DNA of 64,000 nucleotides from Mixia osmundae IAM 14324 (taxonomy: Eukaryota > Basidiomycota > Mixiomycetes > Mixiales > Mixiaceae): the NCBI RefSeq assembly GCF_000708205.1, contig NW_014575551.1, forward strand, positions 186,001-250,000, read 5' to 3'. The notes under the pieces were generated by a model. It had not been told where the DNA came from, made no database searches, and saw nothing but the letters and a program-made list of their open reading frames with translations. The translations under genes were made by a program, and so were the position numbers. Position 1 is the first letter of the stretch. Each line of letters starts with the position of its first letter. Shown piece after piece: positions 11,009 through 22,700 of the stretch.

Positions 11009-12998
11009 ATGGCTCGGCCAGTCGCAGAGCCCAAGAAGGCACGACCGGCAAGCGCAAGACAGATCTACAAGTCACAGCAAGCTTCGGTCCAGCCTCAGCC
11101 ACCCGTTGCTCTCCAAACTCCAGGGGACCCTCCTGTGAAGGTCCAGAGAGCTGAGAGGCCAGCTGTGCCCGTCATCGCTCGTCCTACAGTGCCCCAAAGC
11201 GCATCGACTGTCTCTCCGACGCCTTCACAAGATGCCCTACTTGCGCCCCGACCGGATGACACGATGGCTGAGCCACAGGGACGTATCAGAGTATCGACAA
11301 AAGTGCTTGTGCTCCACTCATCTAGTCCACGAAGAACAGCAAGTCTAGTTTGCCTCGACGTGGACGAGTCTGTACTCCTGCTCGGGACTGCTCAGATGAC
11401 GATACTGCGAGGATCGGCAACTTCTGCCTGTGCGAGGTTGACGAGGAACAGTCCGACTCTACGACTTCACGCGTCCTCTCTGCAGCCTATCGTGCCTTTG
11501 ACCGCTCTGCCCGGTTCGAGCAGTGCTCCTGCTCTTTCCGTACAAAGCGAGCTATCAGAGCGAGGGTACAAGCTGCCGGAGTCCGATGAAGCCATCCGAC
11601 GCGCTAGCACTGTCGTCCTCTTCGAAGATCTGAACGATGGCAGTAGAGGCATAGAGCAACTCGCTCGTTCAGCCGGTATACTCAGCTCACGCTCCATCTG
11701 GTCAACTCAGCCTTACGCTCAAAAGGCTACGTACGAATTTGTCAGCCTCGACGACATTGCGCAAAACAGTCTCTCTCTACTCGAACTGAGTGCTACTTGG
11801 TCATCTGCTCTCGAGAGACTGCATACCGGCACATCAGACATCGGGCTACGGGTCATGATAGAGGGAGGGAAGCGCGTAGGCAAGTCGACCCTGATGAAAC
11901 TCGCAGTCAACCGCCTGCTCGAAAAGTACTAGCACACTTTCACCGGACCCTATTGAGCTGACAGGGGGTGTCAGGCATGCGAGTGTGGCAGTTCTCGATA
12001 CAGACATGGGTCAAAGCGAGATGACTTCGCCTGGCCAGATCAGTCTTACCATCTGTACATTACCCCTCATCGGATCTGCCTTCACTCGCTCGACGCGACC
12101 CGTCCGCTCTCACTTCTTGGGTGCTCTTTCGCCTCGAACAGATGCTGCACACTATATCGCTTGTCTGAGTGATCTCATGCGGTGCTACACACGTCTGGGC
12201 AGTATGCCTCTAGTGGTCAACACGCAAGGCTGGACCAAAGGATTGGGAGCAGAGCTACAGTCTGCTCTATGTGATCTTGTCGAGCCAAGCATGTTCATCC
12301 GGTTCAGCTCGGCTGAAAGTAGAGATCACTTCGAGGGTCCCGCAGCTGAGATGGCTCAAAGAGATTATGTGACAATCGAGCCAATAGCAGACGACATTGC
12401 AGCGAGGAGTCTGTCCGCTGCCGATCTCCGCACGCTCAACTTGATGTCGGACTTGCAAAGGCGATGGCAACCTGACGGAATGGTAAATTGGAATTACAAC
12501 GAGCCTATTGTCGCTACTCCGCCCTTTCTCGTTCCTTACAGCGCAGGCGAGGCAAGTGTGAACCAGATCTTCATCGCCGATGCCGAGATTGCGCCCGCCC
12601 ATGGCCTCAGATTGCTGGACGCCAGCCTTGTCGGGCTGATCGTGTCTGACGAACCGATCGAGGACGCTGGAGAGCTCTTCTTGACAGGTATGCCAGATCC
12701 GTCTCGGTCTCACTGTATCGGTCTCGGCGTCATTCGGGCGATCGACGGCAGTCAGCTGCTCCTGCAGCTCGTCACTTCCATTCCGCCCGAGGATCTGGAG
12801 CGATGCCAGACTCTCGTCAGAGGTAGCGAATTGGCTCTGCCGCTCATCGGTATGATCGACTGGCGCAACGTCTCTCACGACGGCGATCTCGATTCTGGCG
12901 GTCTGACAGGGCCTTACCTGACGGTAGCGGGTAGTACCGGTCTAGGCGGTACCAAACGACGCGTCCGACGTAATCTCATGCGTGCTTCCCAGCGCTAG
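11009..12998 (+). CDS. GRC3: Polynucleotide 5'-hydroxyl kinase GRC3/NOL9
   Basis: Exons 11009-11925 and 11975-12998; 646 aa. Grc3 phosphorylates the 5'-OH left after Las1 cleaves the ITS2 pre-rRNA and is needed for 60S maturation in the nucleolus. Seen: a Pro/Ala/Ser N-terminal tail, Walker A GGKRVGKST (about 285-293), then after the 49-nt intron the VAVLDTDMGQSEMTSPG block (Walker B/lid region), PVRSHFLGALSP, and MPLVVNTQGWTKGLG. The spliced junction LLEK-HASVAVLDTD matches the family. The start is ATG in GAGATGG. Its stop is one base from the stop of the convergent GatC gene. Confidence 0.9.
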
Positions 12999-12999
12999 T

Positions 13000-13554
13000 T
13001 CACTTTCTTCTGCTGGTCAGAGGTGTCGGAACGAGATAGAAGTCGTCCTTGGTCATATTGCTCAACTTGAGGAGTGACTGTCCCCGTTCGTCACTGGCAG
13101 GAAGACGAGGAACATCATCAGGATCGAGTTTCTTCTTGTTGCCCTGACGCTTCAATCGTCCTTGCTCCTTCTGTAGACCCATGAGAGGAAGCGAGCGACC
13201 CTGCGGCCATATGCGGCCATCGGGTACCTGGTCCGACTCGACAGAAGTAGGCTCTTCGGGTAAATTGCGCACCGTCTCGATGAGATCGCGTAGGGAGCTT
13301 AGCTGAGCTTGGATCCGTTTCCATTCGGGTGAGTCGACCGGAGGAGGAAGCAAAGCAGCCAGTCTGTGTAGATGCAGCAGGTCCTCGTTGCTGATGGGCT
13401 TGTCTGTCCGACTGGCCTCGATGTCATCGGTCACCGACCATGTTGGCTGTAGCGGCAGTGCATCCTCGCCGATCGCAGGCACAGACTTGACCGAGATGAG
13501 TCGTCTGCCCCGAGTGAACCTGTTGCAGCCTCGCAGTCCTGTCAGTCTCAGCAT
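13000..13554 (-). CDS. Mitochondrial Glu-tRNA(Gln) amidotransferase subunit C (GatC-like)
   Basis: Single exon, 184 aa. GatC is the small scaffold subunit of GatCAB, which converts Glu-tRNA(Gln) to Gln-tRNA(Gln) in mitochondria. The N-terminus is Arg/Leu/Gly rich with few acids, as expected for a mitochondrial presequence (MLRLTGLRGCNRFTRGRR). A central segment (about 50-100) has the GatC pattern: ISNEDLLHLHRLAALLPP, then a helix with LSSLRDLIETVRNL. The C-terminal part is basic and family-specific. The call rests on this motif and topology, so it is less certain than its neighbours. Convergent with GRC3, divergent from the methyltransferase gene at 13700. Confidence 0.7.
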   Translation of the reverse strand: MLRLTGLRGCNRFTRGRRLISVKSVPAIGEDALPLQPTWSVTDDIEASRTDKPISNEDLLHLHRLAALLPPPVDSPEWKRIQAQLSSLRDLIETVRNLPEEPTSVESDQVPDGRIWPQGRSLPLMGLQKEQGRLKRQGNKKKLDPDDVPRLPASDERGQSLLKLSNMTKDDFYLVPTPLTSRRK

Positions 13555-13699
13555 GGCGGCCAGGGATGGAATGCTTCGTGCGCTTTTCGTCTGTCGACTG
13601 CCGCCGCGTTGAGCGCATCACCGGTCAGCCCGCTCTGTGACCGTCTCCTGGTCAGCTGGCAGCTCGCACAGCTGCAGCTTCTCGAGCACAAGTCTCAAC

Positions 13700-14667
13700 A
13701 TGCCAGTGCGTAGGCCGATCAGACGAGGCAAGGTCAGGCAAAAGCCGAGCATAGCAAAGGAACAAGTTCTGCAGCCCGACTATCAAGCCGGCGTATCCTA
13801 CTGGGCGCAGACGCCCGCCTCCCTGTCCGGCGTCATGGGAGGCTACGGCGACTCCACCCAGCTGCCGAGAGTGGACGCACTCGGTTCGCGTACACTCCTT
13901 CTCACGCTCCTACCGGCATTATCGAGCCTGAGCGGTCCTCATGCGACTTTGCCCCAAAGGACGCGAAGGATGAGAGCCTTGGATTGTGGTGCGGGGATTG
14001 GAAGGGTGACGAACAGAGTCTTGCTGCCCTTGTTCGATTCTGTCGACTTGGTCGAACCGCTCGAACATTTCGTCGAGCAAGCAGTACATGACTGTCCGGC
14101 TTGGTATGGCATGCATCCCTCCTCGCCCTCGCCACCGCTCGCCAAGCGCGTTCGCTTCTTCCAATGCGGCTTGCAGACCTTCGATCCCGCCAAACCTGAT
14201 CTTGCTACTCTTGCTGCTGCGTTGACAGGGACCGGATCAGTGCTCGAGGAGGAAGAAGAGCCAGGGTACGATGTCGTCTGGATACAGTGGTGCATCGGCC
14301 ACCTGTCGGATACCGACTTTATCGCTTTCTTGCAACGTTCCAAAGCTGCACTGAGACCGAACGGCATGATCATGGTCAAAGAGAACCTAGCGCCTGCGGA
14401 CGAGTCGCTCTTTGATGCTGACGATTCTAGCATCACCAGGTGAGCTACTTTTCCGCCGACTGACCCTATTCGACTCAAAACCCCAACCGCAGATCCGACC
14501 AGAACTTTCTGACCTGCTTCGCCCAAGCCGGTCTGAGCATCATCCGTCAGGATATCCAGCATGGTCTGCCAGAAGGATTATACCGCGTCAAGACGTGCGT
14601 TTGCTCGTACATGAGAAGGACAACAGATCTAATGGAGTACATCGTGCACAGGTACGCTCTACGATGA
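13700..14667 (+). CDS. TAE1: Protein N-terminal alpha-methyltransferase (NTMT1/TAE1 type)
   Basis: Exons 13700-14439, 14493-14594, 14652-14667; 285 aa. The family methylates the alpha-amine of X-Pro-Lys N-termini, including ribosomal proteins uL11 and uS12-neighbour substrates in yeast. Seen: YWAQTPASLSGVMGGYG, the SAM motif LDCGAGIGRVT (about 93-103), LVEPLEHFV, then WIQWCIGHLSD and MIMVKENLAP. The C-terminal exon has only 16 nt and supplies YALR and the stop, giving LYRVKTYALR as in relatives. An insertion with a run of Glu (about 185-200) precedes the QWCIGHL motif. The last 9 bases overlap the last 9 coding bases of VPS23 on the other strand. Confidence 0.9.
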
Positions 14668-16648
14668 CAATTGTCGTCCGTTTGTTGTTGTATCCGTTGC
14701 TGCAGCCGAACTAGACCGATCGCTCACGATAGCTAGCTGGAGTTGGATCTGGTTGATGAGCGCCCGTTTGAGGAATTGATCCCTCGCTAGCGATCTGATT
14801 CTCTTGGTGAATTGGTCCAGGTCGATCTGGGCCGTGTCGGAATTGAGCGCTCTGCCTAGCTGATAGATCGTATCCTCCAGTGCTGCGTCTTCCGCTACCA
14901 GGTCAAGCAATCTGCGTCACCGATCAGACGAGGTTCACAGAGAAGCACAGGAGAGACGCACTGGTTGTGAACGACAGAGGTAGAGCAGACAATCTCGTCA
15001 GGCTCGATATCGCCCTTGAGCTTCACAAGATCGACATTCCTCTGCGCCCGTTCTGTGACATCCTCCATCCTCCGCTTGACAGTGATACAGACATCCTTGA
15101 CCGCTTCCAGCCGGGCCATCTCGTCTCTTATAGCAGGCTCGCCTAACCTCAGATCACTCTGCAGCGCTTCCAAAGTCGTCCTCTGCTGGGCCAGAGAAGA
15201 AAGGAGCGAAGTGCGGGAAGAGATAAGTTTCTGCTGTACTGCTGTTTGGAGATGCAAAAGTTCAGGATTGGTCGGCCGTCTGGGCGGAGGCGCAAAGCCA
15301 GAATGATACGTGCCCGAGCCTGAGCTCGTGTCGTCATACGAAGCAAAGACTGAATCGTCGCTATCGAGCAAATTGGCAGGCTGTGAGCTACTTCGCCTCT
15401 GGTCAGGTTTGATCAACAAGGATTCCGAACGCTGTAGCTGTTGTAGCTGTTCGGGCGTGTAGTAGCCCGCGGAAGCGGTTCCCTCGCTTCTCCTCGGTGT
15501 ATGAGTGGGCGAGAACCTCGATTGACCCCCGAAGCTTGCTCTGGCATGATGTGTTGCCGCTCGAGTCGGTCCCAGCTTGGGCGAGCCAGGTTCGCGATAG
15601 TAGGACGGAGGCGACCTTGGCGTTCCCTCTGCCCTATAGAATCTGTCATCCTCCAATGGGTGGCTGTCTTGCACCGGCTCTGCAATAAACGCGCTCGTAG
15701 ATGGCAACGGTCTGTAGGAACCCTCTGGTCTGTAAGAGTCTGTGGGCAAACGGGGTAGCAGATGTGATTTCGGACCGAGCGGCGACGAGGGACTTCTTGT
15801 ATGACCCATGTTCATGCTTGAGAAATGAGCTAGCCCGTTCGTTTGGAGCTCTTTGGGTCTGCCAGGTATCGGCGGGGGATTGGACGAACTGATTGGCGGC
15901 GGCGGTGGAGCGGGTCGCGTTGCAAAGTTTGGCTGGATGGGTCTCAGAGCAGGTGTGGCTGTTCTCGGACTGGGCGTCGAAGCACGAGAGACTTCTGAGG
16001 CCGGCTTGGCATACAGCGGTGGCTCTTTGGAGAAGAGCGCCTTGAGTGACTCGATGAGATCTACAAGGTTGCAGCCCTGGCAAGGCGCGTCAATTCCCGC
16101 CAAGAGGTCAGAGATTGAGATTTGGAACGGGCTCACTTCTGGTTTGGATTGCCATGCTGTGAGATAGGTAGTATGACAGAGACCGGAGGGATCGACTTGC
16201 TTGGACGGTCGGACGACCATCGAGCTCGTTGGAACGACGTAGACCATCGGAGGATGATAAGGAAAGAGATGGGGCAGCCAGATTGCTACCGGAATGTTGT
16301 ACGTCTGTCCGCGGAAGCCGATGGGCAGCGTGCCCGACAGACAGACGAGCAAGACTGCTCTGCCGTCATCGTATGCTGCTCGACTGCATCAGCACTTTGG
16401 CTCTTTCCTTTTCGCTCTTTGCGAGCAAGCAGGGCGTACTGTACGAGTCAGTCTTGGGAGAGAGCGTAGGAATGAGCTGAAGTGTCCGGTCGACATCTGT
16501 GTACACTTGATCTCTGTACCTGTACTGAACCGCGCATCCACCGGGCGTCAGCACTCTGCTCGGCGCACGAAGATTGGCGGCGGTGACTGACGGGATCGAG
16601 GACCTGTTGGAGCCACTGCTGGGTGATCGAGAGCGAGCTTGCCGTCAT
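14659..16648 (-). CDS. VPS23: ESCRT-I subunit VPS23/TSG101
   Basis: Exons 16648-16592, 16524-16440, 16375-14962, 14911-14659; 602 aa. Vps23 binds ubiquitinated cargo and nucleates ESCRT-I at endosomes. The UEV domain (about 1-145) shows YRYRDQVYTDV, YTYDDGRAVLLVCLSGTLP, GQTYNIPVAIWLP, HPPMVYVVPTSSM and LTAWQS. A long Pro/Ser-rich linker with PPPPISSSNPPPIPG follows, then a coiled-coil stalk (about 470-525) and the C-terminal steadiness box (LDLVAEDAALEDTIYQLGRA to the end). Intron 1 has a GTCAGT donor. Divergent from TFC6 with 147 bp between starts; the 3' end overlaps the methyltransferase gene. Confidence 0.92.
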
Positions 16649-16795
16649 AGCATGCTCCCCCGGCTGTCCCTCTTCCCCGTCGAGACTGTCTGCCTGCTGC
16701 TGTCTCGCTCGAGCACGAGGCACGTCGCGTTCTCTCTCGGCAGCGTCACCGACCTGGCGACGTCACTGCGTACCGTCATTGGTGACCCTAAGAAC

Positions 16796-19668
16796 ATGAC
16801 AGAGCAGCCTGCTCAGCCATCTGGCTCTCATGTCACGCTTGATGATCCCGCTGAGCCGGCAGACAGCGCAACGCCCGAAGCGATTCCTCAAAATGCAGCA
16901 ACGAGCACCGAGCCCGTCGTGACGGCACGACGTAAGCGACCCCGTCTCAACTTGCCGCCTGCCAATCCAGAGTTGGATGAGGACGGTATGCCCATCATCT
17001 TGCAACAGCAGTGGCCACCGCCCGCGTACGACGAGCATGGCAATCTGTACAAGAAGAAAGGCAGACCCAAAGGAGCTACTGCTGCCAGACGACTCGAGCT
17101 AGAAGCTGCAAAGCGGATGTTACAACGTGCAAACAAGAAGGAACTTTCACTTGATCCCACGCTGCCCGTCTTGGGACCTGATCTCACCTTTGTTGACCCT
17201 CAAACGGGTGAGGAACTCGAGGGAGAAGTGAAACGACAGGCGAGGAGAGCTGCTGTGGCTGCTCGCAAAGCCGAGCGGGAGGCCGAGGAAGCGGAGCGTC
17301 AGAAGGCGATATCCATCGAGCAGGAGAGAGAGCGCGCAAGGATTGCGGAACGGGACAGAAATAGAGCCAAGAAACCTAAACCGCGTCAGGACAGCATCAT
17401 ACCAGAAGAAATCGAAGCTTTCTCAGACGGACAGTCAGAACGAACGCAAAGCAGTCTTGAAGGCAACGATATTGCCTCATCGGACGATTCTCAGGCAGAT
17501 CCAGAGCAGGATAGCCTAGACCGCCGCCGGTCTCGTTCGCTCTCGGCCTATGATCCTTCGGGCGACGAGAAGCCGACGCGAGCGAGACAGCCCGTCCGCC
17601 AACGACGCAAGCGTGCAACAGTATCGCACACGAGGCCTGACCTAGGCCAGCTTTCGTCTCTTGTGGAGCCTGTTCGACCTCTACTCGAAGTGCACACTTT
17701 CAATAAGGCGCGCACAACAGCGAATGAACCAGACAGCGTCGTATCCCAAGTTGCCCTGGAACTTACCTTCATTTCGAATGCTGGCGCCTTGGCACACAAA
17801 GCATTTTCGCTCCATGATCCGCAGCCACAGTCTGCAGACACAGTCATGCGTCGCAAGCAAGCCTTCACATCTGCTTTCAAGGTCCTCGATCCAGACACTG
17901 CGTGGGTGCTACCTGGCTTCTGCTCGGACCGCCTGATGATCGCTTGATTACGTGCAGCGATTGTCGAGCATATCTCCCAAATGGTCTTCGAAATGTCGAG
18001 ACAAGAGAGACCAGAGATCCTCGCCAGGCTGAAAAGATAGACCAAGTCAATACAAAGCAATCTGCAACTGACAACCATCTCTTCTGCCGCCTCGTTCCTC
18101 GTGTAGAAGGACAGGCGGAAGATCTGAGAGCTCTGCGTTCCTTCGAGTCGCTGCATCTCGCCAACGACTTCAGCCAATTTCCCGCGCTTTTGATCAACGC
18201 CGGCGCCCAAGTCTCAAGTCTCGCGTGGTGTCCGGTCGAGAATTCTGCAGGTTCGCTTCATCGTCACGATGGTGTGTCAGCTCTGACGCAGACCCGTGCT
18301 GCAGATCATACATACTTGGCGATTGCGACGCTCGACAGTGAGCAGCCGATTCCCCTCTTGCCCGATTCCGGCCGTCAAAAGGGCGGCATACAAATTTGGC
18401 AATTCGCGTCGTCTGGTTTGAGTCGTCCCGTGCTCGCTATGATGATCTGTCTCGATGTAGGCCATGTCACTCAGATCAGATGGATTCCTGCCCCTTGCTA
18501 CGCGAGCGAGCTGGTTTGTCTCTTTCGGTCCTTCTGGAGCAAACATGGCTAATGGCGAAAGCTTAGATGGGTACCTTATCGCTCGTATCTACAAGTGGTC
18601 TCGTCTATCTACTGGATGTTCCTTTGCCAGTGGATCAAAGCGAAGAGCAAGTAACGGTCTATCGTAAGCTAAGCTCCATCGCGTAAACGTAATTTTGACG
18701 GCGAGGCAGTGCGGCCCAAAGCAGCCTTAGCCGAGCTCGAGCTCGATCTCGGCGCGATGATCAGCATCGACTGGATTTCAGGGACCGAGCTCGTTGCGGG
18801 TACCACCACGGGTACGTCAGACGGCTTTGCAAGACGAAAACATGCAAATAATTTTGCGCAGGTCAGTTGGCTAGATGGCACGTCGAGCGAGACGAGTCGC
18901 TCAGGTCATGGCGTGCGCGTTTGCTAGCGATGCGAGGTTGCGCAAATGGGCCTATACATGCCGTCGGTCAGGTGTCGCCCACAGCCACGCTTGCCACCTC
19001 GCTGGATGGCTTCATTTACATCATAGATTGGCGACACGTATTTCAGATCAGCCGGCTTAATGAAGAAGCAGGCAAGCTCACACTGCTTGACCATGCTGGG
19101 TTAGCTGACAAAGCGCTGGCTTCCAGATGTTACTATTCGTGCTGTCTGGTCATCACAGCGCAAAGCGATCATACACACCAATCTTGAAGGCCAAGCGCTT
19201 GCTGCAGTGGTCGGACGACCATCCGAAATCGTTCTTGCTGACGGACGAGCACCCTATTTTGTAAGTTTTTCGTCACATTTATCTGGATGCGCTGAGCCAT
19301 GCGTACAGGCCCTAGTAACATCTTTGCACCATTCGCTTGTCGCGCTAGCGTCAGCAAGCGGCGCAGTCGAGCTCATTGACAGTGCTCTGACCGGCGTGCA
19401 GTCAAGTCGCACGATCTATACACTCAAGCGGGGTCGTCTGTCAAATGAGCTTGCTTTGTTTCCCGGTACGTCCGGCGAGCGGCAATTCTTCTTTGACGAC
19501 GCCAAACGAACTCCAGCAAGCGTCAATCCGGCAAACTATGCGCCCGAGCAAGCAGCCCTTGTCTGTGCATGGCATCCCTCACATCGCTGCACTGGACTGC
19601 TTGCTAGCGGCCATTACAACGGCATAGTCCGGATCGATTGGTTCAATGAAGAGCGCGACGATGCGTGA
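16796..19668 (+). CDS. TFC6: TFIIIC subunit TFC6 (tau91/GTF3C2-like) WD-repeat protein
   Basis: Exons 16796-17901, 17958-18513, 18567-18663, 18710-18811, 18862-19071, 19127-19260, 19309-19668; 854 aa. Tfc6 is part of the box-B-binding half of TFIIIC, required for tRNA gene transcription. N-terminal third: acidic/basic disordered tail with an AT-hook-like KKKGRPKGATAARR (about 82-95), Arg/Glu coiled coil and Ser/Asp tracts. C-terminal WD propeller: VSSLAWCP, GGIQIWQF, TQIRWIP, GLVYLLDVPLP, MISIDWISGTELVAG, LATSLDGFIYIIDW, VRIDWFNEE. Intron 5 (19072-19126) must start with GC (GCAAGC) to keep frame. Intron 6 (48 nt) is stop-free and in frame. Convergent with SSK1, 46 bp apart. Confidence 0.82.
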
Positions 19669-19714
19669 CGTTTACTAATGCATTCTGTGTTCTGATGCGA
19701 TGCTCCCTAGCCCT

Positions 19715-22700
19715 TTAAGTCGTGTTCATTACTGACGTCTCCGTTTCGAAAGGAGCCTCTCCTGACGTTGCGCCACTGATGAGTGGCTTCTTGCCGATGT
19801 GTAGTCGCTCAGCGACAGCGGTCGTCTGCGCGGAAAAGTCGAGGGTCCCGAATCCCAAACCAGGCGTTTTGAGGGGCTCGGGTGACATTCGCCGAGAGAA
19901 GCCGGAAAGGATTTGCATAGATCCCCACTCGAGCAGCTTCTTCTGCAGCCAGGGCAGCGAGACCGGCTTCGTTAGGAAATCATTGCACCCAGCTGTCAAG
20001 GCAGCGATCCGATCGGTCTGTAGACTCGAAGCCGTCAATGCCACGATGATGACAGGCTGTTGTATAGGTGACAGAGGCGACTTTGGCGTCACTGACTTTG
20101 AAGCCGGCCGCTCCTCACCTGGCGTGTCGCCAGGCGTGACCACATTCAATTGCCTCTCCATCTCGCGGATTTCTCTGGTCGCTTCGATGCCAGATTTGAC
20201 AGGCAACTGGATGTCCATGAGAACCAGATGGAATCCGCCTTGTTTCCATTTGTCGACTGCTTCCTGGCCATTGTTGGCGACTGAATACTTGATGCCTTTC
20301 CTCTTCATGTGCGTGCAGAGAATAGTTTGGTTGATCGGATTATCTGCGGGCATGCATCAGCGAGTGGAGAGAATCTGACTAGCAGAAATGTCTGACCTTC
20401 TACGATAAGCACGTTGACAGGCGGCACAATTGGCATCGTCGGACGTCGAGCAATGCGGCGTGCTGCTTTGATCTCTGCCTTGCTGCTGGTGCGCCGCGTC
20501 GGGGCTTTGACACGTGTCTGTGGGTCATCGCTAGGCAGTTGATCGATTTCTTCTGCGATAGGCATCGTCTGTACTGCAGGCAGCATCGGTGACGCTGTGG
20601 TGCCTCTGAAGGACATGCTGAACCGTCGCAGCTCGGAAGCAGCATCTATAGGCGCGCTTTGGGGCTCATGTTGAGCTGAAGCTTCGGCGGCGGAGGGCGC
20701 CGCATCATTTGCCAAATGATTCGAAAACATCGCGGGGGAGGATGCCAAACGAGACAGCTGAGGTACGACCGCAGGCAGTGTTTTGTCGGCGGCACCAATG
20801 CGAGTCTCTGTCGTTGGCGCACCCAGCGATGAGGAATCTTTGGTGAGCACATACGAATCGAGACTTTGCGCGTGTGTGCTGCTGTCGATTGTCTTCGTTT
20901 TTGTACCCACCGAAGGTCGCCTTCCCAGATAGCCCAAACCTAGGCTGTGAGGCGCAACGATAGTGGTTGTTGCTGGTCCCGGGCCCGTCGGTACTGCCAT
21001 AGAGGCCACGGTCGGCGAACGCGTCAAAGACTGCATAGATCCTGGCGAGCTCGGCGAGCCCGGCATCAACGGCTCGCTGGGACTGCGCACGGAGAGGACA
21101 TCGCTACTACGGTCGAGCTCGAGGCTGGCCGAGCTTGGCGACCCACTCTTGCCAGATGACGCCTCATCTAACCGCTGTCGCATCGATTCTGGGCCGAGTG
21201 ACGGCTGGAAAAACAGAGCGGATGGTCTACCATCGGGAGATTGGATGATGACGCCAGTCCGGCCGCTGCTGCCGATCCGTGTGGCAGTTTCGGAGAAATA
21301 CTCTAGCGCATCTGCTGACAGCGGTGATTGCTCGGGCGTGCCAACACTAGCTTGGGGATGCTCTGGAGGTGTCTGCGGAATGTCATGGCTGGAGCTTTGG
21401 CCAGATACGTGCGATGCGACGGAAGCGGCGGTCTGAGCCGCCATCGGTGAATCATGATCACTGCTGCTTGCGAAGCTGAGCCCTGGACTTGGGCGTACTG
21501 GCGGACTGTAGACCATGTGGCCACTCCCGCTGGATGGCGATGTAGCAATGGGCGCGAAAAAGGGATCGAGCGTCGGTCGCCGTAAAGCGGTATAAAACGA
21601 GGCAAGCAAACGGCGAGGGCCGATTGGCTTGGGAACGACGAGAACTTCAGGCAGCGGCGCGAATGAGCTTGCGCCTTTGAAGACAGATCTTACGATCGTT
21701 CTTATCTTACGGTAATTTGCCAGGCTCGCAAAGTGTATGACAGCCGGTGAAGCTGGGGGTGGCACCTGTGCCTGTCGAACCTGTGCACTAGATCGGGTGC
21801 GCCTCGTATGCAGCTGTGGCCGCTTTGCCAAGAGGCTGTTCTGCAGATGTAGCTGCGGCGCATTGTTCCTGATGACCACAAGCTGACGCTTCAGCGTAGC
21901 GATGTCGTCGTCAATGACAATGAAGTTGATCGTCGGATCTAGCGCAGGTAAGGTAGGGTCTGGCGGAGAGGTCTTGCTCGAAGGATCGCCGCCATTTTGC
22001 CTGACCATATCAAGGCGCGTTTTGGCAGCCTTAGGCGAATGAGCGGGCACAGCGGGCTCACTTTCTGATTCGAAAGGCATATGGCCGACGTCCATGCCCC
22101 AACCGGCAAGGTAGCCAGTCAAATGCTTCGCGAACAAGCTTGCTTGATCTGCGCATAGACTGACTTTCTTGCCCTTGAGCGATGTATCGGCAAAGTGAAG
22201 CAGTTCAGCAATCTGTACGGATCTCCTGAATTAGCACATCGTTGCGGAGCTTTTGTGTCGCTTACAGATGGTTCCGCTGCCACATCTGATGCTCGGTGTC
22301 GCTCGGCGCGAGAGCGATCATTCTCACTCGGCAGAACAATTGCCATGGCAAAGGTCTGTTTGCGAGGATTGGGCGGATCCCTCGTCAGCACGAAGCCGAG
22401 CTCGTGTGAGAGCGCCTGAACGAGCGGCTGCTTGAGAGGACAAGGTGCAGCGGCCGGGCTGTCGATTGGCTCGTGTCGAGCATGTCTGTATTCCAAAGTA
22501 CAAATGACAGAGCCTTGTGGGACCCGATCGCGGGCAATACCTGCGACTGTCTTGTTCTGCGATGGAAAGTCCGATAGAGTCCGTGTACGTAAGCTCATCT
22601 CGAGCGCATCGCCCGGGAAAGACGAAAGAATAGCCGTCCGCATAAGCTGGATAGACTATATGAGCGAGACCTTTGCAGCAGGTATGTCAGCTTACAGAAA

